Of a DNA stretch of 64,000 bases, positions 27,473-38,028 are shown one piece after another (position 1 is the first letter of the stretch; the number at the start of each line of letters is the position of its first letter). The notes beneath the pieces were generated by a model that saw only the letters and a list, made by a program, of their open reading frames with translations, ran no database searches and was not told the origin of the DNA. The stretch comes from Pseudomonas sp. ANT_H4 (GTDB lineage: Bacteria; Pseudomonadota; Gammaproteobacteria; Pseudomonadales; Pseudomonadaceae), in assembly GCF_008369295.1 (NCBI RefSeq), contig NZ_VOBG01000001.1, positions 186,001-250,000 on the forward strand. The letters are read 5' to 3'. The position numbers were made by a program, and so were the translations under genes.

Positions 27473-28018
27473 ATGAACCCTAGCCTGATTGAAACACCTG
27501 GGCTGTCGCGGCGCGGCGTCCTGAAAATAGGCCTGTGGGCCAGTGCGTTCCTGGCAACCGCAGGCGCAGGCGCCAGCCTTAGCGGTTGCTCCAGCAGTAT
27601 CCCGGCCAGCGGCTTTGCCATGTTGCGCAGCAGTGACCTACCGTTTTTACGGGCGGTGATTCCAGTGCTGCTGGAAGGCGTGGCCAGCACCCAGGAAGTG
27701 GCAGCTGGAATTGAAGACACGCTGAAAAAACTCGATTACAGCTTGCAACACCTGTCACCGGAGATGTTCAAGCTGACCCAGCAGTTATTTGACGTGCTGG
27801 GCATGGCCATCACCCGCGGGCCATTGACCGGCGTGTGGGGCAGTTGGGAAAACGCCAGCAGCGAGCAGATCCGCAACTTCCTGCACCGCTGGGAGAACAG
27901 CTACCTGAACCTGCTGCGCATGGGCCAGGGCTCGCTGCTCAAGCTGGTGATCATGGCCTGGTATTTCCGAGCCCAATCCTGGGCCCATTGCGGGTATCCC
28001 GGCCCGCCCAATATCTGA
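27473..28018 (+). CDS. laoB: LaoB: Tat-type lipoprotein partner of the alcohol dehydrogenase
   Basis: An ATG at 27473 gives 181 residues; a TTG at 27434 inside laoC is less likely. The N-terminus has a twin-arginine motif LSRRGVLKIG (11-20), a hydrophobic stretch (20-36) and a lipobox LSGC with Cys39, so the mature protein should be a Tat-exported lipoprotein. The rest has the pattern of small TAT_signal-type subunits that accompany GMC dehydrogenases. By gene order it equals PA0365 (LaoB), described as a probable inner-membrane protein needed with LaoA. Confidence 0.8.
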   Translation: MNPSLIETPGLSRRGVLKIGLWASAFLATAGAGASLSGCSSSIPASGFAMLRSSDLPFLRAVIPVLLEGVASTQEVAAGIEDTLKKLDYSLQHLSPEMFKLTQQLFDVLGMAITRGPLTGVWGSWENASSEQIRNFLHRWENSYLNLLRMGQGSLLKLVIMAWYFRAQSWAHCGYPGPPNI

Positions 28019-28051
28019 TCTGCATCCCTATAAAAACAAGAGAAGACACTG

Positions 28052-29647
28052 ATGCCCGTACCTGATCTGTTCCGCGACGGCATGGCCCGCGGCTGGAAAA
28101 CCCACAACGGCGCCGCCCTCGACCAGGACCTGACCCTGGAAGCCGATGTCGCGATCATCGGCAGCGGCGCGGGCGGTGGCACCACTGCTGAAATCCTCAG
28201 CGCCGCCGGCTACAAGGTGCTGTTGATCGAGGAAGGCCCGCTCAAGACCAGCAGCGACTTCAAGATGCTTGAGGACGAGGCCTACGCCAGCCTGTACCAG
28301 GAAGGCATCGGCCGGATGAGCAAGGACGGTGCCATCACCATCCTCCAGGGCCGCGCAGTGGGCGGCACCACGTTGATCAACTGGACCTCCAGTTTCCGCA
28401 CGCCCGACCCGACGCTCACCCACTGGGCCAGCGAATACGCGGTCAAAGGCCACAGCAGCGCCGAAATGGCGCCCTGGTTCGAGAAAATGGAACAGCGCCT
28501 GGGTATCGCGCCCTGGGCTATCCCACCCAACGCCAACAACGATGTGATCCGCAAAGGCTGCGAAACGCTCGGCTACAGTTGGCATGTGATCCCGCGCAAC
28601 GTGCGCGGCTGTTTCAACCTGGGTTATTGCGGCATGGGCTGCCCGGTCAACGCCAAGCAATCGATGCTGGTGACGACCATCCCGTCGACTTTGGAGCAAG
28701 GCGGCGAGCTGCTGTACCTGGCCCGCGCCGAACGCCTGAAGTTCAGCGGCGACACCATCACCAGCCTGGAATGCGTGGCGATGGACTCGCGCTGCGTGGC
28801 GCCCACAGGCCGAAAAATTACGGTGAAGGCCAAGCATTACGTGCTGGCGGGAGGCGGCATCAATAGCCCGGCGCTGCTGCTGCGTTCGGACGCGCCCGAT
28901 CCCCATTCACGGCTGGGCAAGCGGACCTTCCTGCACCTGGTGAATTTCTCCGCTGGGCTGTTCGACGAGGTCATCAACCCGTTCTATGGCGCGCCGCAGT
29001 CGATCTATTCCGACCACTTCCAATGGCAGGACGGCACCGCCGGCAAAATGTCCTACAAGCTTGAAGTACCTCCGCTGCACCCCGGATTGGCCAGCACCTT
29101 GTTCGGTGGTTATGGCACGCAAAACGCCCTGGACATGGGCCAATTACCCAATACCCACGCCATGCTCGCGCTACTGCGGGACGGATTTCACCCCGATAGC
29201 CAAGGCGGCAGTGTCGAACTACGCGGCGACGGCACGCCAGTGCTCGACTATCAAGTCTCGCCCTACGCCTGGGACGGCTTGCGCCGCGCCTTCCACAGCA
29301 TGGCCGAGATCCAGTTTGCCGGCGGTGCCAAGTCGGTGATGCCGCTGCACGGTGATGCGCGCTACGTGAACACTCTGGCCCAGGCGCGCAGCATGATCGA
29401 TGGCCTGAACCTGGAATTACACCGCACACGGCTGGGCAGCGCCCACGTGATGGGTGGTTGTGCCATGGGCGAAGAGCCGAAAAACGCCGTAGCTGACAGC
29501 CTCGGCCGCCATCATCAGTTGCGCAATCTATCGATCCACGATGGCTCTTTATTCCCCACCAGCATCGGCGCCAACCCACAGCTTTCGGTGTATGGGCTGA
29601 CGGCGCAACTGGCAACAGCACTGGCAGAACGTCTGAAAACAGCCTGA
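28052..29647 (+). CDS. laoA: LaoA: GMC-family long-chain alcohol dehydrogenase
   Basis: A 531-residue FAD-dependent GMC oxidoreductase. The dinucleotide motif IIGSGAGGGTTAE is at residues ~35-47, GRAVGGTTLINW near 104-115, and the C-terminal GMC block SAHVMGGCAMG followed by GSLFPTSIGANPQLSVYGLTA closes the active site. It contains a Cys cluster (GCFNLGYCGMGC, near 189-200) common to the cytochrome-linked branch. By gene order it equals LaoA (PA0364), the alcohol dehydrogenase for long-chain alcohols. It has no signal peptide of its own, so export would depend on LaoB. Confidence 0.86.
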   Translation: MPVPDLFRDGMARGWKTHNGAALDQDLTLEADVAIIGSGAGGGTTAEILSAAGYKVLLIEEGPLKTSSDFKMLEDEAYASLYQEGIGRMSKDGAITILQGRAVGGTTLINWTSSFRTPDPTLTHWASEYAVKGHSSAEMAPWFEKMEQRLGIAPWAIPPNANNDVIRKGCETLGYSWHVIPRNVRGCFNLGYCGMGCPVNAKQSMLVTTIPSTLEQGGELLYLARAERLKFSGDTITSLECVAMDSRCVAPTGRKITVKAKHYVLAGGGINSPALLLRSDAPDPHSRLGKRTFLHLVNFSAGLFDEVINPFYGAPQSIYSDHFQWQDGTAGKMSYKLEVPPLHPGLASTLFGGYGTQNALDMGQLPNTHAMLALLRDGFHPDSQGGSVELRGDGTPVLDYQVSPYAWDGLRRAFHSMAEIQFAGGAKSVMPLHGDARYVNTLAQARSMIDGLNLELHRTRLGSAHVMGGCAMGEEPKNAVADSLGRHHQLRNLSIHDGSLFPTSIGANPQLSVYGLTAQLATALAERLKTA

Positions 29648-29692
29648 AAAAACAGACTATTCGCGGTGTCTATAGTGCTTTCTTCTGAATAA

Positions 29693-30671
<979 letters not shown>

Positions 30672-30703
30672 GGATTTGCTCGGCCCAAGTGCTTCCCCTT
30701 CAA

Positions 30704-31516
30704 TCAGCTCTGGCACCTGGGGCAAAACACGCTCGCCCGCTGCCCCAGCTTCACTTCGCGCAACTCGGTTCCGCAGACCTTACAGCCCGCCCCGCCCCGG
30801 CCATAGACGAACAATTGCTGCTGGAAATACCCCGGCTGCCCGTCGCCGCCGATAAAGTCCCTCAGCGTGGTGCCGCCGCGCTCGATGGCGGCGGCGAGAA
30901 TGCGCTTGATCTCAATCGCCAGCTTCAAATAGCGCCCACGGGAAATGCCTCCGGCCGCACGGCGCGGGTCGATCCCGGCAGCGAACAACGCTTCAGTCGC
31001 GTAGATATTGCCCACCCCCACCACCACCGCGTTATCCATGATGAATGGCTTCACCGCTATGGACCGCCCACGGGACATCTGGAACAGGCGCTCGCCATCA
31101 AACAGGTCGGTCAACGGCTCCGGCCCCAGGCGAATCAGCAGTTCATGGTTGAGCGGGTCCAGGCTCCAGAGCATCGCACCGAAACGTCGAGGGTCGGTGT
31201 AACGCAGGGCCAGGCCCGACTCCAGCTCGATGTCCACATGCTCATGCTTGGCCGCCGGCAGGCCGACCTCCACCAGCCGCAGATTGCCCGACATACCCAA
31301 ATGGCTGATCAAGGTACCCACTTCGGCATTGATCAACAGGTACTTGGCCCGCCGCTCCACCAGCACGATGCGTTGCCCGGAAAGCCGCACATCCAGGTCT
31401 TCGGGGATCGGCCAGCGCAGGCGCCGGTCACGCACCACCACGCGGCTGACCCGCTGGCCTTCCAGGTGCGGCGCAATACCGCGCCGGGTGGTTTCGACTT
31501 CAGGTAACTCGGGCAT
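30704..31516 (-). CDS. mutM: Formamidopyrimidine-DNA glycosylase (Fpg)
   Basis: A 270-residue bifunctional base-excision enzyme removing 8-oxoguanine and FapyG. The N-terminus [12 protein letters not shown] supplies the catalytic Pro2 and Glu3; VERRAKYLL holds the conserved Lys; the helix-two-turn-helix ([20 protein letters not shown]) and a C-terminal zinc finger (CKVC ... CPRC, ~246-268) bind DNA. Full length. It is followed at its start side by the HDOD gene 36 bases away on the same strand. Confidence 0.97.
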   Translation of the reverse strand: MPELPEVETTRRGIAPHLEGQRVSRVVVRDRRLRWPIPEDLDVRLSGQRIVLVERRAKYLLINAEVGTLISHLGMSGNLRLVEVGLPAAKHEHVDIELESGLALRYTDPRRFGAMLWSLDPLNHELLIRLGPEPLTDLFDGERLFQMSRGRSIAVKPFIMDNAVVVGVGNIYATEALFAAGIDPRRAAGGISRGRYLKLAIEIKRILAAAIERGGTTLRDFIGGDGQPGYFQQQLFVYGRGGAGCKVCGTELREVKLGQRASVFCPRCQS

Positions 31517-31552
31517 GTTTACCTCTTGTATGACGGGGCCGTGAATAAAAGA

Positions 31553-32419
31553 TCAGTGCGCACCCAGCTCGCGAATCGACAACTTCAGGCTCTCGAAGTC
31601 GTAATCCGACAAACCGACGTAATCGAGCACCAGATGGCCGATGCTGTTCCATTCGTGGTCATCCACCTGATTGCCCAGCACCCGGTAAGAGGCGCAAATA
31701 TGCTCGGCCATTTTCAGGATCGCCAGCAGGTTTTTCAACGGGCTGTTGCGCGCAGATTCGTCGCTGAAAATCGCCAGGACGTTGTGATGGTTGGCGATAG
31801 CGTTGGTCACGTGCTCCGGCAAGCGCCAGGATTTGGCCGTGTAATAGCCGACTACTGCATGATTGGTGTTGAACGCCCGATTTTCGGTATCGACCACGCG
31901 GCACTCCGGGCCAGCGCAGGCGTAGGACTCTTCCAGCACCGCCATGTAATCAGGAAAGCGCTTGAGCATCAGCGGTACGCCACAATCGTGAAACAGCCCC
32001 AGGGCGTAAGCTTCGTCCACAGCCTGGGAGCCTGTGCGCTTGGCCAGGGTCAGGCACGTCATGGCGACGTCCTGGGCGGTGTCCCAGAACCGGTTTAGGG
32101 TGACGATGGTGTCGTCGCTCATCTCGCCCTTGATCGACTGGGCGTTGATCAGGTTGATGATCGAGCGGCTGCCCAGCAGGTTTACCGCCCGTTGGATCGA
32201 AGCAATCTTGTTGCTCAGGCCGTAATACGGCGAGTTGACGATCTTCAGCAACGAGCCGGAAAGGCCCGGGTCCTGGGAGATCAGCCGGGCAATCACTTCC
32301 AGGTCCGGGTCGGGCATGTACTGCTCCATCTGCAAATCCACCATGATTTGCGGTTGAGGCGGTACGCTGATGCCTTGCAGGGCCTGCTGGATCTGTTCGG
32401 CGGAAAGCTCTTGGGACAT
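31553..32419 (-). CDS. HDOD-domain protein
   Basis: A 288-residue cytosolic protein dominated by an HDOD domain (~20-215: INLINAQSIKG, ALGLFHDCGVPLML). HDOD is an HD-superfamily-like fold lacking the full catalytic set and found in signalling proteins; here no receiver, GGDEF or EAL domain is attached. Its role cannot be stated. It is upstream of and co-directional with mutM, and divergent from the RlmI-type gene. Confidence 0.88.
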   Translation of the reverse strand: MSQELSAEQIQQALQGISVPPQPQIMVDLQMEQYMPDPDLEVIARLISQDPGLSGSLLKIVNSPYYGLSNKIASIQRAVNLLGSRSIINLINAQSIKGEMSDDTIVTLNRFWDTAQDVAMTCLTLAKRTGSQAVDEAYALGLFHDCGVPLMLKRFPDYMAVLEESYACAGPECRVVDTENRAFNTNHAVVGYYTAKSWRLPEHVTNAIANHHNVLAIFSDESARNSPLKNLLAILKMAEHICASYRVLGNQVDDHEWNSIGHLVLDYVGLSDYDFESLKLSIRELGAH

Positions 32420-32552
32420 AAGTTCATACTCTGGGCTAAGCGGCGATTCTAACCCTTATAAAGGATGGGCCGACACCTTCCCGCACATCCGACGGCGCGA
32501 TCAATTACTGCACAACAGGGTATACTCCCGCTCTTTTTTCCGGAGCGACGTC

Positions 32553-33749
32553 ATGTCCCTGCCAAGCCTGCGTCTCAAAGCCAACGCCGATCGTCGTTTG
32601 CGCAACGGCCACCTGTGGGTCTACAGCAACGAAATCGACGTGGCCGCCACCCCACTTCATGGCTTCAAGGCAGGCGACCAGGCGATTCTGGAAGCGGCCG
32701 GCGGCAAGCCGCTGGGCATCGTGGCCATGAGCCCGAACAACCTGATCTGCGCCCGCCTGTTGTCCCGCGACGTCAAGTTGCCCCTGGACAAATCCCTGTT
32801 GGTCCACCGCATCAACGTCGCCCTGTCCCTGCGCGATCGCCTGTTCGACAAGCCGTTCTACCGTCTGGTGTACGGCGATTCCGACTTGCTGCCGGGCCTG
32901 GTGGTCGACCGTTTCGGCGACATCCTGGTGGTACAGATCGCCTCGGCGACCATGGAAGCCCATAAAGACGACGTGATCGCCGCGCTGACCCAAGTACTCA
33001 AGCCCAGCGGCATCTTGTTCAAGAACGACTCCGCCGCCCGCGACGCCGAAGGCCTCAACCGCTACGTCGAAACCGTATTCGGCCTGGTGCCGGAATGGGT
33101 TGCCCTGGAAGAAAACGGCGTGAAGTTCGAAGCGCCGGTCATCCAAGGCCAGAAAACCGGCTGGTTCTACGACCACCGCATGAACCGCGCCCGCCTGGCC
33201 CCTTACGCCAAAGGCAAACGCGTCCTGGACCTGTACAGCTACATCGGCGGCTGGGGCGTGCAAGCCGCCGCGTTCGGTGCCAGTGAAGTGTTCTGCGTTG
33301 ACTCTTCGGCCTTCGCCCTCGACGGCGTCGAGCGCAACGCAGCGCTGAACGGTGTTGCCGAGAAAATGACCTGCGTCGAAGGCGACGTCTTCGAAGCCCT
33401 GAAAGAACTGAAAGCCAGCGAAGAACGCTTCGACGTGATCGTCGCCGATCCTCCTGCCTTCATCAAACGCAAGAAAGACATGAAAAACGGCGAAGGCGCC
33501 TACCGCCGTCTCAACGAGCAAGCCATGCGCCTGCTCAGCAAGGACGGCATCCTGATCAGCGCCTCGTGCTCCATGCATTTGCCGGAAGATGACCTGCAGA
33601 ACATCCTGCTGACCAGCGCCCGTCACCTGGATCGCAATATCCAGATGCTGGAACGTGGCAGTCAGGGTCCGGATCATCCGGTGCACCCGGCGATTGCCGA
33701 GACTCGGTACATCAAGAGCATTACTTGCCGGTTGTTGCCCAATAGCTAA
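32553..33749 (+). CDS. rlmI: RlmI-type PUA-domain 23S rRNA methyltransferase
   Basis: Starting at ATG 32553 (MSLPSLRLKANADRRL) gives 398 residues. An N-terminal PUA domain (~1-80) precedes a Rossmann methyltransferase domain with YDHRMNRARL, motif I LDLYSYIGGWGVQAAAFGA and the catalytic region VADPPAFIKRKKDM; SASCSMHL supplies the cysteine used by m5C enzymes. E. coli RlmI makes m5C1962 in 23S rRNA; the exact base here is inferred. A TATACT at 32521 may be its -10. Confidence 0.88.
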   Translation: MSLPSLRLKANADRRLRNGHLWVYSNEIDVAATPLHGFKAGDQAILEAAGGKPLGIVAMSPNNLICARLLSRDVKLPLDKSLLVHRINVALSLRDRLFDKPFYRLVYGDSDLLPGLVVDRFGDILVVQIASATMEAHKDDVIAALTQVLKPSGILFKNDSAARDAEGLNRYVETVFGLVPEWVALEENGVKFEAPVIQGQKTGWFYDHRMNRARLAPYAKGKRVLDLYSYIGGWGVQAAAFGASEVFCVDSSAFALDGVERNAALNGVAEKMTCVEGDVFEALKELKASEERFDVIVADPPAFIKRKKDMKNGEGAYRRLNEQAMRLLSKDGILISASCSMHLPEDDLQNILLTSARHLDRNIQMLERGSQGPDHPVHPAIAETRYIKSITCRLLPNS

Positions 33750-33783
33750 GGCCAGGACCGATTTCAAATTGAAACCGGCCCCA

Positions 33784-33886
33784 CTGTAGGAGCGAGCTTG
33801 CTCGCGAAAAACGCAAGGGCACCGCGGGCTACCTGATAGCGCTGCGTTATCGTTGACATTCTTCGCGAGCAAGCTCGCTCCTACAG
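33784..33886. repeat. REPIN (GTAGGAGCGAGCTTGCTC family), perfect arms
   Basis: Two 25-base REP units in inverted orientation, 33784-33808 and 33862-33886, are perfectly complementary around a 53-base spacer. It lies 91 bases upstream of the RAYT transposase gene, whose 3' side carries another copy of the same family. This linkage suggests that this family is the substrate of that RAYT. Confidence 0.92.
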
Positions 33887-33977
33887 GAAACGAGACACAT
33901 CCTGACCCACTGTCGAAACGACAACCTCCCGCTCCACGCCTACCGTTTCTCTTCCTATCACGGAAGAGGACGAAGGA

Positions 33978-34436
33978 ATGTCCAACGCACCACATGCACA
34001 TCATTTACGCACCGGGCGCTACTCGGAACCTGGGCGTTTCTACTTATTAACTGCCGTTACCCATCAACGACAACCGGCCTTCAAGGATTGGCGCATGGGT
34101 CGACTGGTGGTGAACGAATTCAGAAGAGCTGAGGAAGACGGCAAGGCCACTTCCGTGGCGTGGGTGGTCATGCCTGATCACTTCCACTGGCTGATTGAGC
34201 TACATAACGGTGACTTGCCGAAGCTGATGCAAGCCACCAAGTCGCGAAGCGCACGAGCCATCAATAAGGCGAGAGGTCTGCACGAGACGCTGTGGCAAAA
34301 AGGTTATTTCGACCGAGCACTGCGTCGCGAAGAGGATCTGAAAGCGATGGCTCGGTACATCGTCGGCAATCCATTGCGAGCCGGGATAGTCGACCATATC
34401 GGCGAATACTCGCTGTGGGACGCAATGTGGCTCTGA
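33978..34436 (+). CDS. RAYT: REP-associated tyrosine transposase
   Basis: A 152-residue Y1/IS200-like transposase domain. The HUH pair is His68 and His70 (VMPDHFHWLIEL); ARYIVGNPLRAGIV near 125-138 carries Tyr127, the probable nucleophile. N-terminal RTGRYSEPGRFYLLTAVT is the RAYT opening. RAYTs are single-copy, stably inherited relatives of IS200 transposases that are thought to mobilise REP/REPIN elements. REPs of the GTAGGAGC family flank it on both sides. All motifs look intact, so it may be functional. Confidence 0.93.
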   Translation: MSNAPHAHHLRTGRYSEPGRFYLLTAVTHQRQPAFKDWRMGRLVVNEFRRAEEDGKATSVAWVVMPDHFHWLIELHNGDLPKLMQATKSRSARAINKARGLHETLWQKGYFDRALRREEDLKAMARYIVGNPLRAGIVDHIGEYSLWDAMWL

Positions 34437-34447
34437 AATGCACACCA

Positions 34448-34473
34448 CTGTAGGAGCGAGCTTGCTCCTACAG
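34448..34473. repeat. Single REP hairpin downstream of the RAYT
   Basis: Arms CTGTAGGAGC / GCTCCTACAG with the loop GAGCTT, 11 bases after the RAYT stop codon. It is a short form of the element at 33784 and identical in its arms to that at 4152. Confidence 0.85.
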
Positions 34474-34732
34474 TTATTGCATTTTACGCACCCACACGTC
34501 TCGTAAGCGCTACCTCCACGCTTCTCGCCATTCCCTCCAGCCGCCAGCGGTGTAGAATCGGCCTATTCATCGCCAGTCATCCCCCGGCGGGTTTATGAGC
34601 TCAAGGCCAATGCGCACGGCGATCCCGTAACGTTTGAGGCAACTTCCGGACACACGGCCATTTCTGATGTGTTCCAGACGTCAATAGAAGCTCACTCCCC
34701 TTTGATACCTGATTAGCCGCCCGGAGTGCTCC

Positions 34733-36574
34733 ATGCCAGATTACCGCTCGAAAACATCCACCCACGGCCGCAACATGGCCGGCGCCCGAGCACTGTGGCG
34801 CGCCACGGGGATGAAAGATGACGACTTCAAAAAGCCGATCATCGCCATTTCCAACTCGTTCACCCAGTTCGTACCAGGCCACGTCCACCTCAAGGACCTG
34901 GGGCAACTGGTGGCCCGTGAGATTGAACGCGCTGGCGGCGTAGCGAAAGAATTCAACACCATCGCCGTGGACGACGGCATCGCCATGGGCCATGACGGCA
35001 TGCTGTATTCCCTGCCGAGCCGCGAGATTATCGCCGACTCCGTGGAATACATGGTCAACGCCCACTGCGCCGACGCCATCGTGTGCATTTCCAACTGCGA
35101 CAAAATCACCCCTGGCATGCTGATGGCCGCCCTGCGCCTGAACATTCCGGTGATTTTCGTCTCCGGCGGTCCGATGGAAGCCGGCAAGACCAAACTCGCC
35201 AGCCACGGCCTGGACCTAGTAGACGCCATGGTCATCGCCGCCGATTCCAGCGCTTCTGACGAGAAGGTCGCGGAATACGAGCGTAGCGCCTGCCCAACCT
35301 GCGGTTCGTGCTCCGGCATGTTCACCGCCAACTCGATGAACTGCCTGGTGGAAGCCCTGGGCCTTGCCTTGCCGGGCAACGGTTCGACACTGGCCACCCA
35401 CAGCGACCGCGAGCAGCTGTTCCTGCAGGCCGGGCGCACCATCGTCGAGCTGTGCAAGCGTTACTACACCGACAACGATGAGTCGGTGTTGCCGCGCAAC
35501 ATCGCCAACTTCAAGGCGTTCGAAAACGCCATGACCCTGGACATCGCCATGGGCGGTTCCACCAACACCATCCTGCACTTGCTGGCCGCCGCCCAAGAAG
35601 CCGAGATCGACTTCGACCTGCGCGACATCGACCGTCTCTCGCGCCATGTGCCGCAATTGTGCAAGGTCGCGCCGAACATCCAGAAGTACCACATGGAAGA
35701 CGTGCACCGTGCCGGTGGGATTTTCTCGATCCTCGGCTCCCTGGCCCGTGGTGGCCTGCTGCACACCGACCTGCCGACCGTACACAGCAAGTCCCTCGCC
35801 GAGGGTATCGCCAAATGGGACATCACCCAGACTGACGATGAAGCCGTGCACACTTTCTTCAAGGCAGGCCCGGCCGGCATCCCGACCCAGACCGCATTCA
35901 GCCAGTCGACCCGCTGGGAAACCCTGGACGACGACCGTGAAAACGGCTGCATCCGCAGCGTCGAACACGCCTACTCCCAGGAAGGCGGCCTGGCCGTGCT
36001 GTACGGCAACATCGCCATCGATGGCTGCGTGGTAAAAACCGCCGGTGTGGATGAGTCGATCCATGTGTTCGAAGGTCGCGCCAAGATCTATGAAAGCCAG
36101 GACAGCTCTGTGCGCGGCATCCTCGCTGACGAAGTGAAGGCTGGCGACATCGTGATCATCCGTTACGAAGGCCCGAAAGGCGGCCCGGGCATGCAGGAAA
36201 TGCTCTATCCGACCTCATACCTGAAGTCCAAGGGCCTGGGCAAAGCCTGCGCCTTACTGACCGATGGTCGTTTCTCCGGCGGCACTTCCGGCCTGTCCAT
36301 CGGCCACGCTTCCCCGGAAGCCGCAGCCGGTGGCGCGATTGGCCTGGTGCAAGACGGCGACAAGGTGCTGATCGACATTCCGAACCGCTCGATCAACCTG
36401 TTGATCAGCGATGAAGAACTGGCGGCTCGCCGGGTCGAGCAGGACAAGAAAGGCTGGAAGCCAGTGGAGAAGCGTCCACGCAAAGTCACCACCGCGTTGA
36501 AGGCTTACGCCCTGCTGGCTACCAGTGCCGACAAGGGTGCCGTGCGTAACAAGGCGATGTTGGACGGGCTGTAA
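34733..36574 (+). CDS. ilvD: Dihydroxy-acid dehydratase
   Basis: A 613-residue Fe-S enzyme of branched-chain amino-acid synthesis, dehydrating 2,3-dihydroxy-3-methylbutanoate and the isoleucine analogue. Cluster cysteines lie in [12 protein letters not shown] (Cys122) and [19 protein letters not shown] (Cys187-193); [10 protein letters not shown] near the C-terminus is the other signature. Length matches E. coli IlvD. It has its own transcript, bounded by REPs upstream and an intrinsic terminator downstream. The 259-base gap upstream shows no leader peptide that I could recognise. Confidence 0.97.
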   Translation: MPDYRSKTSTHGRNMAGARALWRATGMKDDDFKKPIIAISNSFTQFVPGHVHLKDLGQLVAREIERAGGVAKEFNTIAVDDGIAMGHDGMLYSLPSREIIADSVEYMVNAHCADAIVCISNCDKITPGMLMAALRLNIPVIFVSGGPMEAGKTKLASHGLDLVDAMVIAADSSASDEKVAEYERSACPTCGSCSGMFTANSMNCLVEALGLALPGNGSTLATHSDREQLFLQAGRTIVELCKRYYTDNDESVLPRNIANFKAFENAMTLDIAMGGSTNTILHLLAAAQEAEIDFDLRDIDRLSRHVPQLCKVAPNIQKYHMEDVHRAGGIFSILGSLARGGLLHTDLPTVHSKSLAEGIAKWDITQTDDEAVHTFFKAGPAGIPTQTAFSQSTRWETLDDDRENGCIRSVEHAYSQEGGLAVLYGNIAIDGCVVKTAGVDESIHVFEGRAKIYESQDSSVRGILADEVKAGDIVIIRYEGPKGGPGMQEMLYPTSYLKSKGLGKACALLTDGRFSGGTSGLSIGHASPEAAAGGAIGLVQDGDKVLIDIPNRSINLLISDEELAARRVEQDKKGWKPVEKRPRKVTTALKAYALLATSADKGAVRNKAMLDGL

Positions 36575-36606
36575 GCCTGCCCTTACCCATAAAAGCCGTC
36601 GCCCAT

Positions 36607-36639
36607 AAAAATGCCCCGCCAAGTGCGGGGCATTTTTTT
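36607..36639 (+). terminator. Intrinsic terminator after ilvD
   Basis: Arms ATGCCCCGC / GCGGGGCAT with a 5-base loop CAAGT, preceded by A5 and followed by T7. It ends the ilvD transcript 33 bases after the stop codon. The A-tract on the other side means it may also act on minus-strand transcripts from the PchP-like gene. Confidence 0.92.
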
Positions 36640-36687
36640 GTCTGGGTTAACCCAAAAACACTGGGTTCTACTGTGCGGTTGACCTTC

Positions 36688-36717
36688 TGTGGCGAGCGGG
36701 ATTTTCCGCTCGCCACA
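36688..36717. repeat. Single REP palindrome (GTGGCGAGCGGG family)
   Basis: Arms TGTGGCGAGCGG / CCGCTCGCCACA are perfect 12-base complements around ATTTTC-like centre bases. It lies 10 bases from the 3' end of the PchP-like gene, between it and the ilvD terminator. Confidence 0.85.
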
Positions 36718-36727
36718 ACAGTTGGGG

Positions 36728-37786
36728 CTATTGAATCTCATCCGGCTTGACGATCACCCAATTCTTGTCCGCCGTGACCGGCAAGCCTTCCTTGGCCTGG
36801 GCCGCAGCGTGCTTGGCCATCATGCCGTTGAGCTGGGTCATGTATTTGTCCTTGCGGTTGACCCACAGGTGGATGCCGCCCTTAGCCACGTCAACATCGT
36901 GGAACAGCATGTAGCCGTCACTGGTCGGGGTGTCGCCGCCTACCAGCACCGGTTTTTTCCATTCGTCGATATAGGTCAGGATCGCCGCGTGTTTACCGGC
37001 CATCCAGGTCGCCGGGGTCCACAGGTAGGGAGTCAGTTCCAGGCCGAGGTTGGCCTTTTCGTCATACTTGCCTGCGGTGATTTGCTTACGGGCGGTGGTC
37101 AGCTCGCCGGTCTTGCGATCCTTGAGCAAAGTGGTGACGCCGATGACGTTCTGCGGTTTGACGTTGTAGCCGTACTTCGGGTCGGCGGCGACCATGCGCA
37201 CCAGCTCTTCAGAGGCGGCGGTCATCACGTAGACCTCGATGCCGTTTTCCATCAATTTGTTGAACAGTTCAGCCTGGCCGGTAAAGATTTTCGGCGGCTG
37301 GACCTCCATGTTCTTCACCACGTCACCCTCGTAGTAGGTAGCCGGGACCGGCTTGCCGGAAGCCATCAACTCATCGACGTAGCCCTTGAGTTCCTTGAGG
37401 GTGAAACCGGAAAAAACCTGGGCAACCCACGGATAGCAGACCATGTCGTCGACTTCGCAAAGGCGATAGTAGTAACTGAACAGGCTTTCCTTGTGGTCAG
37501 CGGTGTCCTTGAACGGCATCAGCTTCAGCGAAGGATCGAGAGTGTCGCGGGTGATCAGGCCCTTGTTTTCCATGAACGGCAGCAAGGACTCTTCGAGGTC
37601 GTAGCGGTAACTGGTGTTGTCCATGTCGAACACCGCGAAGTTACCCTTATTGGCGTTGGCGGCGATCATTTCGTTCAGTTGCTTGGCGGCAGGTGCAGGC
37701 CAGTGCTTCAACTCGGTGGCGGCAAACGCCTGACTGGCGAGCCCCAGGCAAAGTGCGGCGGCAAATAATCTTGGCGCGAGCTTCAT
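36728..37786 (-). CDS. Periplasmic HAD phosphatase, phosphorylcholine phosphatase (PchP)-like
   Basis: A 352-residue protein with a signal peptide (residues 1-23, cleavage after AFA). HAD motif I is FDMDNTS (53-59), motif II lies in YVMTAASEE, and motif III/IV in LVGGDTPTSDGYML. These match the PchP pattern (DMDNT, SAA-like, GDTPDSD-like) of P. aeruginosa phosphorylcholine phosphatase, which also is periplasmic and near 350 residues. It probably removes phosphate from phosphorylcholine-type substrates. Substrate is inferred; no choline genes are adjacent. Confidence 0.75.
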   Translation of the reverse strand: MKLAPRLFAAALCLGLASQAFAATELKHWPAPAAKQLNEMIAANANKGNFAVFDMDNTSYRYDLEESLLPFMENKGLITRDTLDPSLKLMPFKDTADHKESLFSYYYRLCEVDDMVCYPWVAQVFSGFTLKELKGYVDELMASGKPVPATYYEGDVVKNMEVQPPKIFTGQAELFNKLMENGIEVYVMTAASEELVRMVAADPKYGYNVKPQNVIGVTTLLKDRKTGELTTARKQITAGKYDEKANLGLELTPYLWTPATWMAGKHAAILTYIDEWKKPVLVGGDTPTSDGYMLFHDVDVAKGGIHLWVNRKDKYMTQLNGMMAKHAAAQAKEGLPVTADKNWVIVKPDEIQ

Positions 37787-38028
37787 GTGCGTTTTCTCCC
37801 TGAGTGAAAGACATCGACGCTAACAAATCCCCGTGATGCTTCCCACCACGGGCACGACCGACTGCGTCCTGATCCCGCCACGGGCATACTCCTGAGCGCC
37901 AAGCCCTTATGCCAAAACCGACAGTCACCATTCCAACTCGGTATTAAATCAATAAATATCAAGCTGTTAGGATTTCCGGTTCGCAATCGCAGGCTCGCGC
38001 GATTGGCTGCCCTCTACATGGAGCTTCA

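Noticed and set aside
32505..34004. 499-residue minus-strand open frame opposite the RlmI-type gene
   Set aside because: It runs through a REPIN and the gene gap, as a real gene would not, and has no motif.
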